Source: Gramella sp. Hel_I_59 (GTDB lineage: Bacteria > Bacteroidota > Bacteroidia > Flavobacteriales > Flavobacteriaceae). From it: a DNA stretch of 64,000 nt. The notes beneath the pieces were generated by a model that worked only from the letters and a program-made list of their open reading frames with translations, ran no database searches and had not been told where the DNA came from. Of the stretch, positions 37,201 to 45,679 are shown piece after piece. The stretch spans positions 1-64,000 of the forward strand of contig NZ_VFME01000001.1 in NCBI RefSeq assembly GCF_006714895.1, read 5' to 3'. The translations under genes and the position numbers were made by a program. The first letter of the stretch is position 1. Every line of letters starts with the position of its first letter.

Positions 37201-37257
37201 GTAAGCACCGAAAAACCCGCTTAGAAATACAATCAAAAGACAGGTAAATTTCCTCAT
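34237..37257 (-). CDS. SusC/RagA-family TonB-dependent transporter
   Basis: 1006 residues. A signal peptide (1-20) is followed by a carboxypeptidase-D regulatory-like domain (about 24-108: GTITDENKMPLLGVNV), then EVVVIGYGTQ, the usual start of the SusC plug (110-230: NIRGISTNGDNRPLILVDG). The remainder is a 22-strand barrel ending in aromatic-rich YMLGINMKF. It imports oligosaccharides with energy from TonB-ExbBD. It is the first gene of the PUL enzyme operon. About 240 bp of regulatory sequence with repeated TGTAGA half-sites separate it from the sensor/regulator gene upstream. Confidence 0.97.
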   Translation of the reverse strand: MRKFTCLLIVFLSGFFGAYAQSFSVSGTITDENKMPLLGVNVIVKNESRGTTTDFDGNYTVQNISSGDVLQFSYLGFQTQEITVNDQQTINVTLQTDSEALNEVVVIGYGTQSRKEITGAVSVVGSETIEDLNPARVEQALQGRVAGVNITSTSGSPGSASTINIRGISTNGDNRPLILVDGNVIEDLSVINPNDIESINVLKDATAGIYGVRAANGVILITTKTGSYNADLQVEFDAYTGVQQTTRRLPALNATEYAVIVNEAYAADGQNPPFPNYRNLGEGTDYQDEVFTTAPMSDMNLNISGGGDRSKYSFGASYFNQDGIVGGSKSNYDRFTGRVNYNLEIIDNLKLNLSGIYTNSNRKTLAENALGSVLFNAVNMNPNIPIRDADGNFSLAEGLGNEVINPLAQINDSFNDTRVDKISGVGGLEYTIWDKLTAKTQFQFNYSEVDGRYFSPEVFYGSGKVFNVDRNNVTENFEIYRDYTWDNFLTYNDSFGDHNLKWLLGMSVFKTTGDLASLTGFELPSNEYGSARVSNAAEIVDNYQNGGDTFDTRLLSYFTRVQYDYEGKYLFSGLIRRDGSTAFGPENKFGWFPSASVGWVISDEDFINDSGALNFLKLRGSYGIIGNDRIPAFRYASLLNGEGAYVFDDEIIFGKASGALGNPEIKWEKQKTLDIGLDARFFNSSVDVTIDYFKKKTEDLLVIPQVSGILGVAAPGSSAPFVNGGGVENEGLEFSIGYNQVVNDNFKFNVNYNLTALKNEVLYVNSESGFIPGGVFGIGQEPPSRMEPGKPIGYFYGLETNGIFQTQAEVDAAATQANAAPGDIRFVDQNGDGVIDSDDRTDIGDPIPDLTMGANIGFTFKNWDFNAYAFASLGNEIVRNFERNQPNTNRTNAFLGRWTGPGTTDSFPRVTIGATSNNQFSDFFVEDGSYLRLQNVQVGYTLDSDLIANTGVEKFRVYASVNNAFTLTEYSGYDPSASNGAPIGGGIDQGFYPVPRIYMLGINMKF

Positions 37258-37303
37258 GTGTTTTAAAATTAAATTTGCTTTTACAATATATTAACATGAA
37301 GTG

Positions 37304-37499
37304 TGTAGAGAGGATTTTCAACCTTTACAAAATATCTACAATTACAGATCTATCAATTTTTAGCGGCTTGAATTAAGGAAATCGCAATAAGGATAGGCAT
37401 TGGATGCCATATTCAAGAGCCCTCGCTAAAGTGTTAAACTTTAGTAATTTAGCAGAATGTAGAGGTGATGTAGAGTTATTTTCTACAGTTGTAAAGGTT
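37304..37499. promoter_or_regulatory. Candidate operator array upstream of the SusC operon
   Basis: TGTAGAG occurs at 37304-37310, 37458-37464 and 37469-37475. The inverse TCTACA occurs at 37335-37340 and 37482-37487. AACCTTTACAA (37320-37330) is an exact inverted copy of TTGTAAAGGTT (37489-37499), 158 bp away. All lie in the gap between the regulator and susC, the natural place for binding by that regulator. Confidence 0.5.
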
Positions 37500-40338
37500 A
37501 TAGAGAGAGAATGTACTCGGTTAAATTCGTTTCGCGATCAAGATTCATCTTTTTACGCAAACGATATCGTTTAATTTCTACACTTTTTACCGAAATATTT
37601 AGCAGAGGGGCAATTTCTTTAGAGCTAAGATTCAGTCTTAAATATGCACATAGTTTGAGATCATTAGAAGTGAGCTCAGGATGTCGAGATTTGATCTTTT
37701 TGAAGAAGTCTTTATCGGCATTGCTAAAAGCTTTCTTGAAGAATTTCCAGTTGTCTTCTTCACTAATATCCTTATCGATAGTTTGTATCACCGATTGAAC
37801 CTTTCCGGTTTTTTCGTACTCCTTCAGTTGATCCTTGATCTTGGTTAGAAACTCATTCTTCTTAATTAGGCTCATGGTCGTTACCGCCAGTTCCCGGTTT
37901 TTACCTGTCATCTCCTGTTCCAGTTTCTCATTTTGCAACTTAATGATCTCCTTTTCGGCCTCCAGGTTCTTTAGTTTAAGGGCGCGTTCGTTCTCTGCCA
38001 GATATTTGCGGTGATGTCTTCTGTTCATTAAATGAACCGCATAAAGGATGAGAAGAAAGATCAGCACATATAAAATGACAGCGAGAGTACTTAAATAAAA
38101 AGGTCTTTCAACAGTAAAAGATAGGCTTGCAGGTTCAGTTTCAGAATTACCAACCCGGGCTTTAACCTCAAAAATATAATCCCCGAAATTCAAATTTTCG
38201 TAAGACACTTCATGTTCTTCCCTCCATGTACTCCAGTTTGAAGATAAACCAACGAGACGGTAACTGTATTTGGTATTGGTATATTTCTTAAAGACCGGCG
38301 CGCTAAACTCAAATTTCAGGTTATTACGCTGGAATGGAAGTTCTATCACTTCCGAAGAATTTAAAGAAACTCCGAGAGAATCTATAGAGCTTGCGGTAAT
38401 TCGATCTATACTTATCTCGAAATCTGCAAAATTTGAGTCTGCAGCTGAATCATCAAAACTTACATAACCATTGGCAACTCCAAGTAAATACCTGTCATTT
38501 TTTAATCTGGTGATATTCTCATATCCTACCGCGATATTCCTATAGTCCTGGTCAATAAAAATATAGTCAAGTTGATAATCCTTGCCAATTCCTTCAGGTT
38601 CTATAGAAAAAATCCCTTCTTCGGAAAAACCCCAAAGAACATCATCTTCCTCGACGATCATTCTACCGGAAACTCTTTCCACATCGGTTACCAGAAGATT
38701 TAAAGAATTATCTGGATCGAATCGATTTTCAACCGGATCAAATTTGTAGATATTGGTTAGGCTACTATAATACAGACTATCATTAAACTGAAATACCCCG
38801 GAAGTTATTCCAGATTCCTCGTCAAATTTGTAGTTGGTGGTATTAGAGGCTGCATCTAGCGAATCATTGAGCTGAAGATTAAAAACTCCCTTATGTTCGT
38901 TACCAATCCATATACTGAGATCATCAGCAACCACAATACTTTTAGAGGAATGTGGAAAATTATTCAGCATGGGCAGATCTTCAAATCCTGAATCCTGCTT
39001 CCGTAGAAAACTGATACCATTATAATGTCCCTGAATATAGAGATCCTTCTTATATTTCTTAACGATCCAGGTCCCAAGACGCTCACTGATCTTTGTTGCA
39101 GTGGCTCCTTCCACCAGGAAAGTCCCACTATTATGCCCACAAAACAGGTTCCCTTCGATTTCGTTCAGAAACCAGACCTGTCCATTCGTTCCCGGAATCA
39201 GCTGAAATTCTTCGGAACCATCCATTTTAACATACAATCCCTGGTTTGTCCCCAGGTACAACAAATTGTTCTTTTCATAGGAATCGTAGACGGAGCCAAC
39301 TTTCCCCCGGTTATCCTGAAAGGATCTGAAGCTAGATCCCAGATCAATCACACTAATTCCATGATCAAGCCCTGCCCATACATTCCCAGACTGATCAAGG
39401 TGCAGATCCAGGGTTGTATTATTTTGCAGAATATTATTCTGATCAAATCTACCAATGATCTTACCATCCCGATCGATTTCGAGCACACCACTTCCTACAG
39501 TTCCAAGGACTAGATTACCATTGTCAAGATCCAGTGCGTCGAGCGCATTTGGCTTTCCAATGCTTTCACTAAGCTGTATATTAAACTGCTCAAGCTCACC
39601 CGCGCGAATTTTATAAAATTCAGAATTACCGGTAATAATAGACAGACCATCATCAGCCAGATCGTATAAATGCATGATCGCAATATCTCCTAATTGCTCT
39701 CCGGTTATGATTTGTCTAGGCTGACCTTTTTCAAATTTATACAATCCATCACCAGCAAGCTGAAAATAAAGCTCATCTTCAAAATTGAAAATATTGGAAA
39801 CGGGTTTCCCGCCTGGGTTAGCCATTTTCGCAATCTCATTTCGTTCAAGATCGTAGAGGTAAATGCCCGCAAAACTTCTAAAAACCACCTGTCCGTCTAT
39901 ATATTCGACGTCCCAGAATTGTTCGCCATCGCTAAGACCAGGGAATTTTGAAATCAGACTTTGAAAAACCAGATCTCCGTTATCTGTTGGAATCCAGTAG
40001 CCAGCTTCCATATAAGCTCCCGTAAAAATTTTGCCCTCTACGACTTTTACAGATCGAACTATAGATTTATTGGGAACCGGGTACAATCTCCAGCGCTCGC
40101 CATTATATTCCAGCAGACCCGTGCTATTTGCAAAATACAGATTCTTGTTATCAGCCTGTGAAATCATCCAGTTCTGATTTCCTGCGGAATAATCATTAGG
40201 GCTGAAATTGGTAACCGGCGGGAGTTCCTGTCCATATGCTGACAGATTACCTAAGGCCAGTCCGCTAACAATAAGCAGGAATAGCATTATTGAATGCTGA
40301 ATCTCAAAAAAATTAAACTTAAACTGAAGCCTGGACAA
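37498..40338 (-). CDS. Transmembrane PUL sensor/regulator: propeller, Y_Y_Y domain and C-terminal HTH
   Basis: 946 residues from a TTG start; an ATG 17 codons later (40287) is the alternative, but the longer form has a more basic signal-peptide head. After the signal sequence come repeated propeller-like blades (about 50-640; for example LYFANSTGLLEYNG, VWAGLDHGISVID, LYLGTNQGLYV). A Y_Y_Y-type domain follows (about 660-745), then one membrane helix (about 750-772), a coiled coil (785-850) and a C-terminal LuxR-like HTH (ELTSNDLKLCAYLRLNLSSKEIA). There is no kinase or receiver domain, so signal and DNA-binding are in one chain. It lies directly upstream of susC and likely controls it in response to a laminarin oligosaccharide. 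Confidence 0.88.
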   Translation of the reverse strand: MSRLQFKFNFFEIQHSIMLFLLIVSGLALGNLSAYGQELPPVTNFSPNDYSAGNQNWMISQADNKNLYFANSTGLLEYNGERWRLYPVPNKSIVRSVKVVEGKIFTGAYMEAGYWIPTDNGDLVFQSLISKFPGLSDGEQFWDVEYIDGQVVFRSFAGIYLYDLERNEIAKMANPGGKPVSNIFNFEDELYFQLAGDGLYKFEKGQPRQIITGEQLGDIAIMHLYDLADDGLSIITGNSEFYKIRAGELEQFNIQLSESIGKPNALDALDLDNGNLVLGTVGSGVLEIDRDGKIIGRFDQNNILQNNTTLDLHLDQSGNVWAGLDHGISVIDLGSSFRSFQDNRGKVGSVYDSYEKNNLLYLGTNQGLYVKMDGSEEFQLIPGTNGQVWFLNEIEGNLFCGHNSGTFLVEGATATKISERLGTWIVKKYKKDLYIQGHYNGISFLRKQDSGFEDLPMLNNFPHSSKSIVVADDLSIWIGNEHKGVFNLQLNDSLDAASNTTNYKFDEESGITSGVFQFNDSLYYSSLTNIYKFDPVENRFDPDNSLNLLVTDVERVSGRMIVEEDDVLWGFSEEGIFSIEPEGIGKDYQLDYIFIDQDYRNIAVGYENITRLKNDRYLLGVANGYVSFDDSAADSNFADFEISIDRITASSIDSLGVSLNSSEVIELPFQRNNLKFEFSAPVFKKYTNTKYSYRLVGLSSNWSTWREEHEVSYENLNFGDYIFEVKARVGNSETEPASLSFTVERPFYLSTLAVILYVLIFLLILYAVHLMNRRHHRKYLAENERALKLKNLEAEKEIIKLQNEKLEQEMTGKNRELAVTTMSLIKKNEFLTKIKDQLKEYEKTGKVQSVIQTIDKDISEEDNWKFFKKAFSNADKDFFKKIKSRHPELTSNDLKLCAYLRLNLSSKEIAPLLNISVKSVEIKRYRLRKKMNLDRETNLTEYILSL

Positions 40339-40486
40339 TTGCAGATGTACCTTAATTAGTAAAAATTTTAGGAGTGGTTGTTAAAGTATTATAAAGAGCT
40401 ATGACATCCTAAATTAATTGAATTTTTTTGAAGGTTATTAGCAGAATACTACTACTATACTGAATTCAATCAAACTCTTACCTTCA

Positions 40487-43400
40487 ATGAGCATAATTAC
40501 TAAACTAACCCTACAAACACAAGTCGGCAGCAAAACTTTATTTCTTGGAATGCTATTAGCATTTCTGGGAAATCTAACCGGATATTCTCAAACGAATTCT
40601 AAAGAAGTCGTGCATTCAGTTTATGTCACTTCCAATACGGGACTTCGTTCTAACGAAGATAATAAGCAGATACTCGATAAAATCGTAAAATCTTCCCAGG
40701 CGAATGAATCTAACAGCCTGGTAATGGTTGGTAATATTGTACCAGAAGACGGGTTTCCAGATAAAGATAATGGACGTTCTAAGGTTGAAGAAGATCTTAA
40801 GAAAAATCTACTTGATGAGATCAAGGATTTCAACGGAAAAATAATTTACACTCCTGGATATAATGAGTGGCAGGAAGACGCCCCGGATAATATAGATGAT
40901 CTGGAATCTTTTTTACAGGATACCCTGGAATCTGATTTCTGGCCCAATGATGGTTGCCCTATTGAGAGCGAAAGTCTTAGTGATGACGTGCAGCTTATAA
41001 TGATAGATTCTCAATGGTATATTGAAAACTGGGATGATCACCCATATATCAACAATAAATGTGAGATCAAAACAAGGCTTCAGTTTCTGGATGAATTCAA
41101 TGATGAATTAGAAGATAGCCAGAGAAAAACAGTTCTTGTTGCGGTTCATCATCCTGTGATGACACAAACCAAAATCGGATTTCTAGAGAAGATGTTGGGC
41201 CATGGGACTCAAACGAGTCGTAACCCGCAATTAAAAGAATTGATGGGTAGCCTTGAAGCACTTGCCAGACAATATAATGATGTGATTTTCTTATCTGGAA
41301 AAGATAAAAACCTTCAATTCGTACAGGATGATGGGATCGAACAAATCATTACTGGTGTCACTAAAGAAATTGCGAAGGCAAGACCAGATAAGGAAGAAGG
41401 CGACTTCGTGAGTTATGAACTTGGTTATGCCAGGGTCAATATCTACAAGAATGGATCTTCAAACGTAGAATATTTCTCAGTATCCCCAGAAGGTGAAAAG
41501 CTGATCTATAGCTACGAAATAGCCAGAGAACGACCAACTTTAGACGAAGTAGAATGGCCAGAGACCAAGTTAGGTAAAACTACTACTACCTCTGTTTACA
41601 CTGCAGAGGAAACCGATAAAGACGGACTTTACAAAGCACTTTGGGGAGAACACTACAGATCTCTTTACAGCAAAAAATTTGAATTCCCTGTTCTTTATTT
41701 AGATACCATTCCTGGGAATATGAAAGTATTGGGTGCCGGAGGTGGACATCAATCAAGATCGCTCGGATTTATAGATGACGATGGTCACGAATATACCATG
41801 AGAGCTTTGAAAAAAAGTGCGCTTCAGTTTTTACAAACTACCGTGATCACAAATCACTATGTAGAAGATTATTTAGAAAACACGGTAGCTGAGCGATATG
41901 TACAGGATTTTTACACAACAGCTTTTCCTTACGGTACTTTCCCGGCAGGAAAATTCATGGACGAACTAAATATCTTCCATCCAAATTCTGAACTTTACTA
42001 TGTTCCGAAGCAGGAAGCACTGGGAGTTTATAATGAGGAATATGGTGACGAACTATATATGTTCGAAGCACATATTGGAGGAGAAAATAAAGATCTTCCA
42101 ATATTTGATGGAGCTGAGGATATCCTGAACTCATCTGATCTACTTCTGGAAATGCAGGAATCAAAAGAGGCTTATGTAGATGAGGATATGTACATTAGAG
42201 CAAGGCTTCTCGATATGTTCCTGGGTGACTGGGACAGACATGAAGGACAATACGAATGGGCAGAATTCGAGGATGAAGAAGGTAAGAAAAGATACGTACC
42301 TATCGCAAAAGACCGTGATCAGGTATTTTCAAAAACAGACGGTTTTATTCTTTCTTTACTTCGTGTAGGTTTCCCTCAAATTAGAGCGATGGAACCTTTT
42401 ACAGAAACTGTGAAAAGACCAAAATGGTTTAACCACGCCGGATACCCGTTAGATAAAGCAGTAATTAGAGAGAATAACTGGAATACCTGGAAGGAACAGG
42501 CTGAATATCTTCAGAATACACTTACAGACAAAGTTATTCAGGAAGCTTTCGATGTATTACCTTCAGATATAGCAGATGATGAATATGTGATGGATATCAA
42601 AAGCACTCTTGAGGTAAGAAGAGGTAATATGATGGAGATCGCACGTGAGTACTACGATTACCTGGTGAAATTCGATATCTTCCTTGGAACCGAAGATGAT
42701 GATGCTTTCCTTATTACTCGTAAACCTGACGGAATTACGCAAATTGAGCTAACCAATGAAGATGGTGAAGTAGTTGCTCAAAAAACTTACGACAGTGATG
42801 AAACCAAAGAAGTTTGGATCTATGGACTTGACGGCGATGATGAATTTAAGATCGTAGGCGAAGGTTCTTCACTGGTAAAACTGAAAGTTATTGGTGGAGA
42901 AGAAAATGATATCTACGACTTTCAGAATACAAAAAAGGCGAAACTTTACGATTACAAGAGCAAGGATAACACGATAAAAACTTCAGGCGCAAATAAAATG
43001 CTTGTAGATTCTTATGATATTAATAATTACGATCCTAAAAAGAGAAAAAGTAACCAATTTACTTTTTTCCCCAGTGCCGACTTTAATTCAGATCAGGGAT
43101 TCAGCTTAGGGGTTAAAAACACCTTTACGACCTATGGTCTGGTTCGAAATCCATTTACATCTCAACACAACCTTTCTGCAAACTATTATTTTGCAACCCA
43201 GGGATTTGATGTTGGTTACTATGGTGAATTCGCAAACGTGTTCTACAAATGGAATTTTGGAGTAGATGCTTATTATTCGAGTCCGAATTTCGTGATTAAC
43301 TATTTTGGAACAGGAAACGATACAGAGTACGATGACGACGATGTTTCCAGAGATTTCAACCGGGTGAGAATTGAACAATGGAGACTTGCACCTTCAATTA

Positions 43401-44101
43401 TTTATAGAAAGAACAATAATGTATTCTTCAGTATTAAGCCTATGATAGAATCCAAGCAGGTTTCTTACGATACAAATAGAATTATAGCTGAAACTTTTGA
43501 TCAGGATAATGATGTTTTTGAAGAACAACTTTATGCTGGTGCAGAGGTGAACTACAATTATTATAATAAGGATAGAGCAGCATTTCCATCAAGAGGGATC
43601 GAAGTAGATCTAACCGCGGGTTATAAAAGTAATATTGATGAGTTTGATAACAAATTCGCTTACGTGAGACCAATGCTATCTTTGAATTACCCATTACACG
43701 AAAGTGGTTTCGCGGCTATTGCAACAAAAATAGGTGGGGAAGCGATCCTGGGAGATGAGTACGAATTCTATCATGCGGCTACACTTGGCGGTGGTAATAG
43801 AAATACGCTTAGAGGATACCGTAATGAACGTTTTAATGGTAAATATGCATTCTATCAGAATATTGATATTCGAAGTGGAATCGCACAATTCAGAACTAAT
43901 TTTATCCCGATTCGTATGGGAGCAAGCATTGGATACGATTACGGTAGAGTTTGGGTAGATGAAGATGATAGTAACGAATGGCATTCTAACGTGGGTGGAT
44001 CGATTTTCATCAACGCTTTCAAAGCCTTTACAGGAAACATTGGATACTATGTTGGAGACGAGGGAGGTCGTTTGAACTTCACCGTGAACTTTGACTTCTA
44101 G
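40487..44101 (+). CDS. Outer-membrane protein: degenerate metallophosphoesterase, kinase-like middle, Omp85-type barrel
   Basis: 1204 residues with a signal peptide (about 15-35). Residues 42-340 align by pattern with the metallophosphoesterase domain of Bacteroidota proteins, but the metal ligands are changed. TSNTG stands where GDTG is usual, VGNIVP for GDNIYP, PGYNEW for PGNHDW and SGKDKN for SGHEHN; only the HH pair (His221-His222) remains. Residues about 380-690 contain DWDRHEGQ (Asp581, Asp583) and KDRDQ (Asp609, Asp611), a spacing reminiscent of FAM20/HipA-like kinases. The last 350 residues form a surface-antigen (Omp85-like) barrel with GGGNRNTLRGY and a terminal Phe. It is divergent from the PUL regulator. 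Activity is unknown. Confidence 0.8.
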   Translation: MSIITKLTLQTQVGSKTLFLGMLLAFLGNLTGYSQTNSKEVVHSVYVTSNTGLRSNEDNKQILDKIVKSSQANESNSLVMVGNIVPEDGFPDKDNGRSKVEEDLKKNLLDEIKDFNGKIIYTPGYNEWQEDAPDNIDDLESFLQDTLESDFWPNDGCPIESESLSDDVQLIMIDSQWYIENWDDHPYINNKCEIKTRLQFLDEFNDELEDSQRKTVLVAVHHPVMTQTKIGFLEKMLGHGTQTSRNPQLKELMGSLEALARQYNDVIFLSGKDKNLQFVQDDGIEQIITGVTKEIAKARPDKEEGDFVSYELGYARVNIYKNGSSNVEYFSVSPEGEKLIYSYEIARERPTLDEVEWPETKLGKTTTTSVYTAEETDKDGLYKALWGEHYRSLYSKKFEFPVLYLDTIPGNMKVLGAGGGHQSRSLGFIDDDGHEYTMRALKKSALQFLQTTVITNHYVEDYLENTVAERYVQDFYTTAFPYGTFPAGKFMDELNIFHPNSELYYVPKQEALGVYNEEYGDELYMFEAHIGGENKDLPIFDGAEDILNSSDLLLEMQESKEAYVDEDMYIRARLLDMFLGDWDRHEGQYEWAEFEDEEGKKRYVPIAKDRDQVFSKTDGFILSLLRVGFPQIRAMEPFTETVKRPKWFNHAGYPLDKAVIRENNWNTWKEQAEYLQNTLTDKVIQEAFDVLPSDIADDEYVMDIKSTLEVRRGNMMEIAREYYDYLVKFDIFLGTEDDDAFLITRKPDGITQIELTNEDGEVVAQKTYDSDETKEVWIYGLDGDDEFKIVGEGSSLVKLKVIGGEENDIYDFQNTKKAKLYDYKSKDNTIKTSGANKMLVDSYDINNYDPKKRKSNQFTFFPSADFNSDQGFSLGVKNTFTTYGLVRNPFTSQHNLSANYYFATQGFDVGYYGEFANVFYKWNFGVDAYYSSPNFVINYFGTGNDTEYDDDDVSRDFNRVRIEQWRLAPSIIYRKNNNVFFSIKPMIESKQVSYDTNRIIAETFDQDNDVFEEQLYAGAEVNYNYYNKDRAAFPSRGIEVDLTAGYKSNIDEFDNKFAYVRPMLSLNYPLHESGFAAIATKIGGEAILGDEYEFYHAATLGGGNRNTLRGYRNERFNGKYAFYQNIDIRSGIAQFRTNFIPIRMGASIGYDYGRVWVDEDDSNEWHSNVGGSIFINAFKAFTGNIGYYVGDEGGRLNFTVNFDF

Positions 44102-44121
44102 TTCTCGACACTATAAATTTA

Positions 44122-44148
44122 AGCCACACATCACAGTGTGGCTTTTTT
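44122..44148 (+). terminator. Intrinsic terminator of the 1204-residue protein gene
   Basis: AGCCACAC and GTGTGGCT form an 8-bp perfect stem with a 6-base loop, followed by a T-run. It lies 20 bases after the stop. Confidence 0.88.
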
Positions 44149-44149
44149 G

Positions 44150-44815
44150 TTATAATTCTTTTGCCAGTTGTTCGATCGAATCTACCATTAGATCAGGATC
44201 TTTCGCCAGTCTAAATGGAAATTTCCCTGGCCTGCGCACGAAAGCTGTTTGCAATCCAGCCCTTCCTGCTCCGGCGATGTCCCAGCCATGAGCTGCAACC
44301 ATCATACAATCGCTTTTATTTACTTCGGAAGCTTCTACAATGTATTTATAACTATCAAGATGAGGTTTGTATTTCTTCACGTTCTCAACGCTTACAATAT
44401 GATCGAAGAATTGATCAATTTCAGCAAATTCCAATTGTTTTTGAAGTACATCTGGTTTACCGTTGCTGTAAGCTATCAATTTAAATCCTGAACTTTTCAA
44501 ATCCTTTAAACCTGGCATCACATCTGGATATGCTGTAAGACTGGTTATGGGTTTCAATGTCTCCTGTAATTCTTCTTCAGAAAGTTCTAAATCATATTTC
44601 AGGGCGTTCATCCTTAATACCTCCTGGGCTATTTGGCTAAAGTTGTGATAGGAATCACTTACCGTTTCTACCAGTGAATACTGTACTAGTTCAGCAAACC
44701 AGATATCAGCCGCATATTCGTTACCCAGGGTTTTATTGATGCTTTCCTTTAGCGGAGACAGATCAAGAAGAGTTTCGTTCACATCGAAGATGAGTACTTT
44801 AGGAGTTGATTTCAT
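44150..44815 (-). CDS. HAD-superfamily hydrolase, haloacid dehalogenase type II-like
   Basis: 221 residues from the ATG at 44815 (MKSTPKVLIF); an ATG eight codons upstream is possible. Motif I FDVNETLLD supplies the nucleophile Asp, motif II is the Ser in IAYSNGKP, motif III is a Lys in VKKYKPHLDSY, and motif IV is replaced by VAAHGWDIAGAG with an Asp. The LIFDVNETLL start and AAHGWD ending are typical of L-2-haloacid dehalogenase-like proteins. Without assay the substrate (haloacid or a phosphate ester) stays open. Cytosolic, single gene, convergent with the outer-membrane protein. Confidence 0.9.
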   Translation of the reverse strand: MKSTPKVLIFDVNETLLDLSPLKESINKTLGNEYAADIWFAELVQYSLVETVSDSYHNFSQIAQEVLRMNALKYDLELSEEELQETLKPITSLTAYPDVMPGLKDLKSSGFKLIAYSNGKPDVLQKQLEFAEIDQFFDHIVSVENVKKYKPHLDSYKYIVEASEVNKSDCMMVAAHGWDIAGAGRAGLQTAFVRRPGKFPFRLAKDPDLMVDSIEQLAKEL

Positions 44816-44889
44816 TTCGTTTTTTAGATAAAAATACAAATCTTAATCCCGAAATAAGACCAGGTAATATTAAAGCTGAAGAAGCCTAG

Positions 44890-45117
44890 CTAAAAAGGTG
44901 CTGGCGGATTCAAAGCCGAAGTATTACTCAACTGCTCTCCTTCAAACTCCTTTTGATGATCTATTGATCCTGAATCTGAATAGGTACTGGAAGTAATTAA
45001 AAATACAAGCAGACTGATGGCAATTAGAAATAGTACTTTAGTGAGGCCAGATAAATACTGAACTTGTCTATCAATTTTAACTTCGTCCTGAAGACTTGTA
45101 ACTACGGTTGGTTTCAT
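44890..45117 (-). CDS. Small single-pass membrane protein, hypothetical
   Basis: 75 residues from the ATG at 45117; a GTG ten codons upstream would extend it. One hydrophobic helix (about residues 28-45, VLFLIAISLLVFLI) is flanked by a charged N-terminal region and a polar tail rich in Ser, Glu and Pro. No motif, no homologous family recognised. The protein-like composition is modest evidence of coding. Confidence 0.45.
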   Translation of the reverse strand: MKPTVVTSLQDEVKIDRQVQYLSGLTKVLFLIAISLLVFLITSSTYSDSGSIDHQKEFEGEQLSNTSALNPPAPF

Positions 45118-45147
45118 AGCATGAATACTATGTAGCAAATAGGGCAC

Positions 45148-45509
45148 TACTGGTTAATAATAAGTTCTTTCCAGGTAGGGTTAATTTGGATAGCTTAATT
45201 TAGTAATCTAATAGACTGACTACAAGACAATTGTATATTTAAATCAGGAGGATATTAACAGGTAGAAAACTCCGAATTGCTGATATTTACTGCATTAAAC
45301 CGACTTATAAACAATTTAACACCTTGCTATGATATCGATTAATTGCAAATAAACCGGTTAAAAGGTGATAGTCGCTATAAAACTAACTGCATATAAATTA
45401 CCGAATTACATCTTCGTCTTATATTTAACCTTTGCAAATATAATTCTGATTCGAGGTATTGGAATCAAGGAAAAATAATGGACCTGAGTTTTTATAGATG
45501 AAGAATTTG
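45148..45509. other. Intergenic region between the small membrane protein and tRNA-Arg
   Basis: AT-rich, 362 bp. I see no defensible gene, hairpin with T-run, or repeat. Its 3' part could hold downstream processing signals of the tRNA on the minus strand. Confidence 0.5.
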
Positions 45510-45581
45510 TAGCCTCACCAGGAATCGAACCTGGATCTAAAGTTTAGGAAACTTCTATTCTATCCATTGAACTATGAGGCC
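45510..45581 (-). tRNA. tRNA-Arg (anticodon CCT)
   Basis: 72 bases read from 45581 down to 45510. Acceptor GGCCTCA pairs with TGAGGCT (first pair G-U), discriminator A, no encoded CCA. D-stem GTTC/GAAT, anticodon stem GAAGT/ACTTT around TTCCTAA, giving anticodon CCT for AGG codons. Variable loop of four bases and T-arm CCAGG-TTCGATT-CCTGG are complete. Confidence 0.96.
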
Positions 45582-45679
45582 GTTGAACGAATTTATAAAA
45601 ATCGGCATTGACTTCGCTACTACATAATTCTAAAATTTACAGTCTTATTCTATATCTTTAGACTTTAAGTTCCTTAAGT

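Noticed and set aside
39025..39513. 162-residue open frame opposite the PUL regulator
   Set aside because: Antisense shadow; the sense frame has clear propeller repeats.
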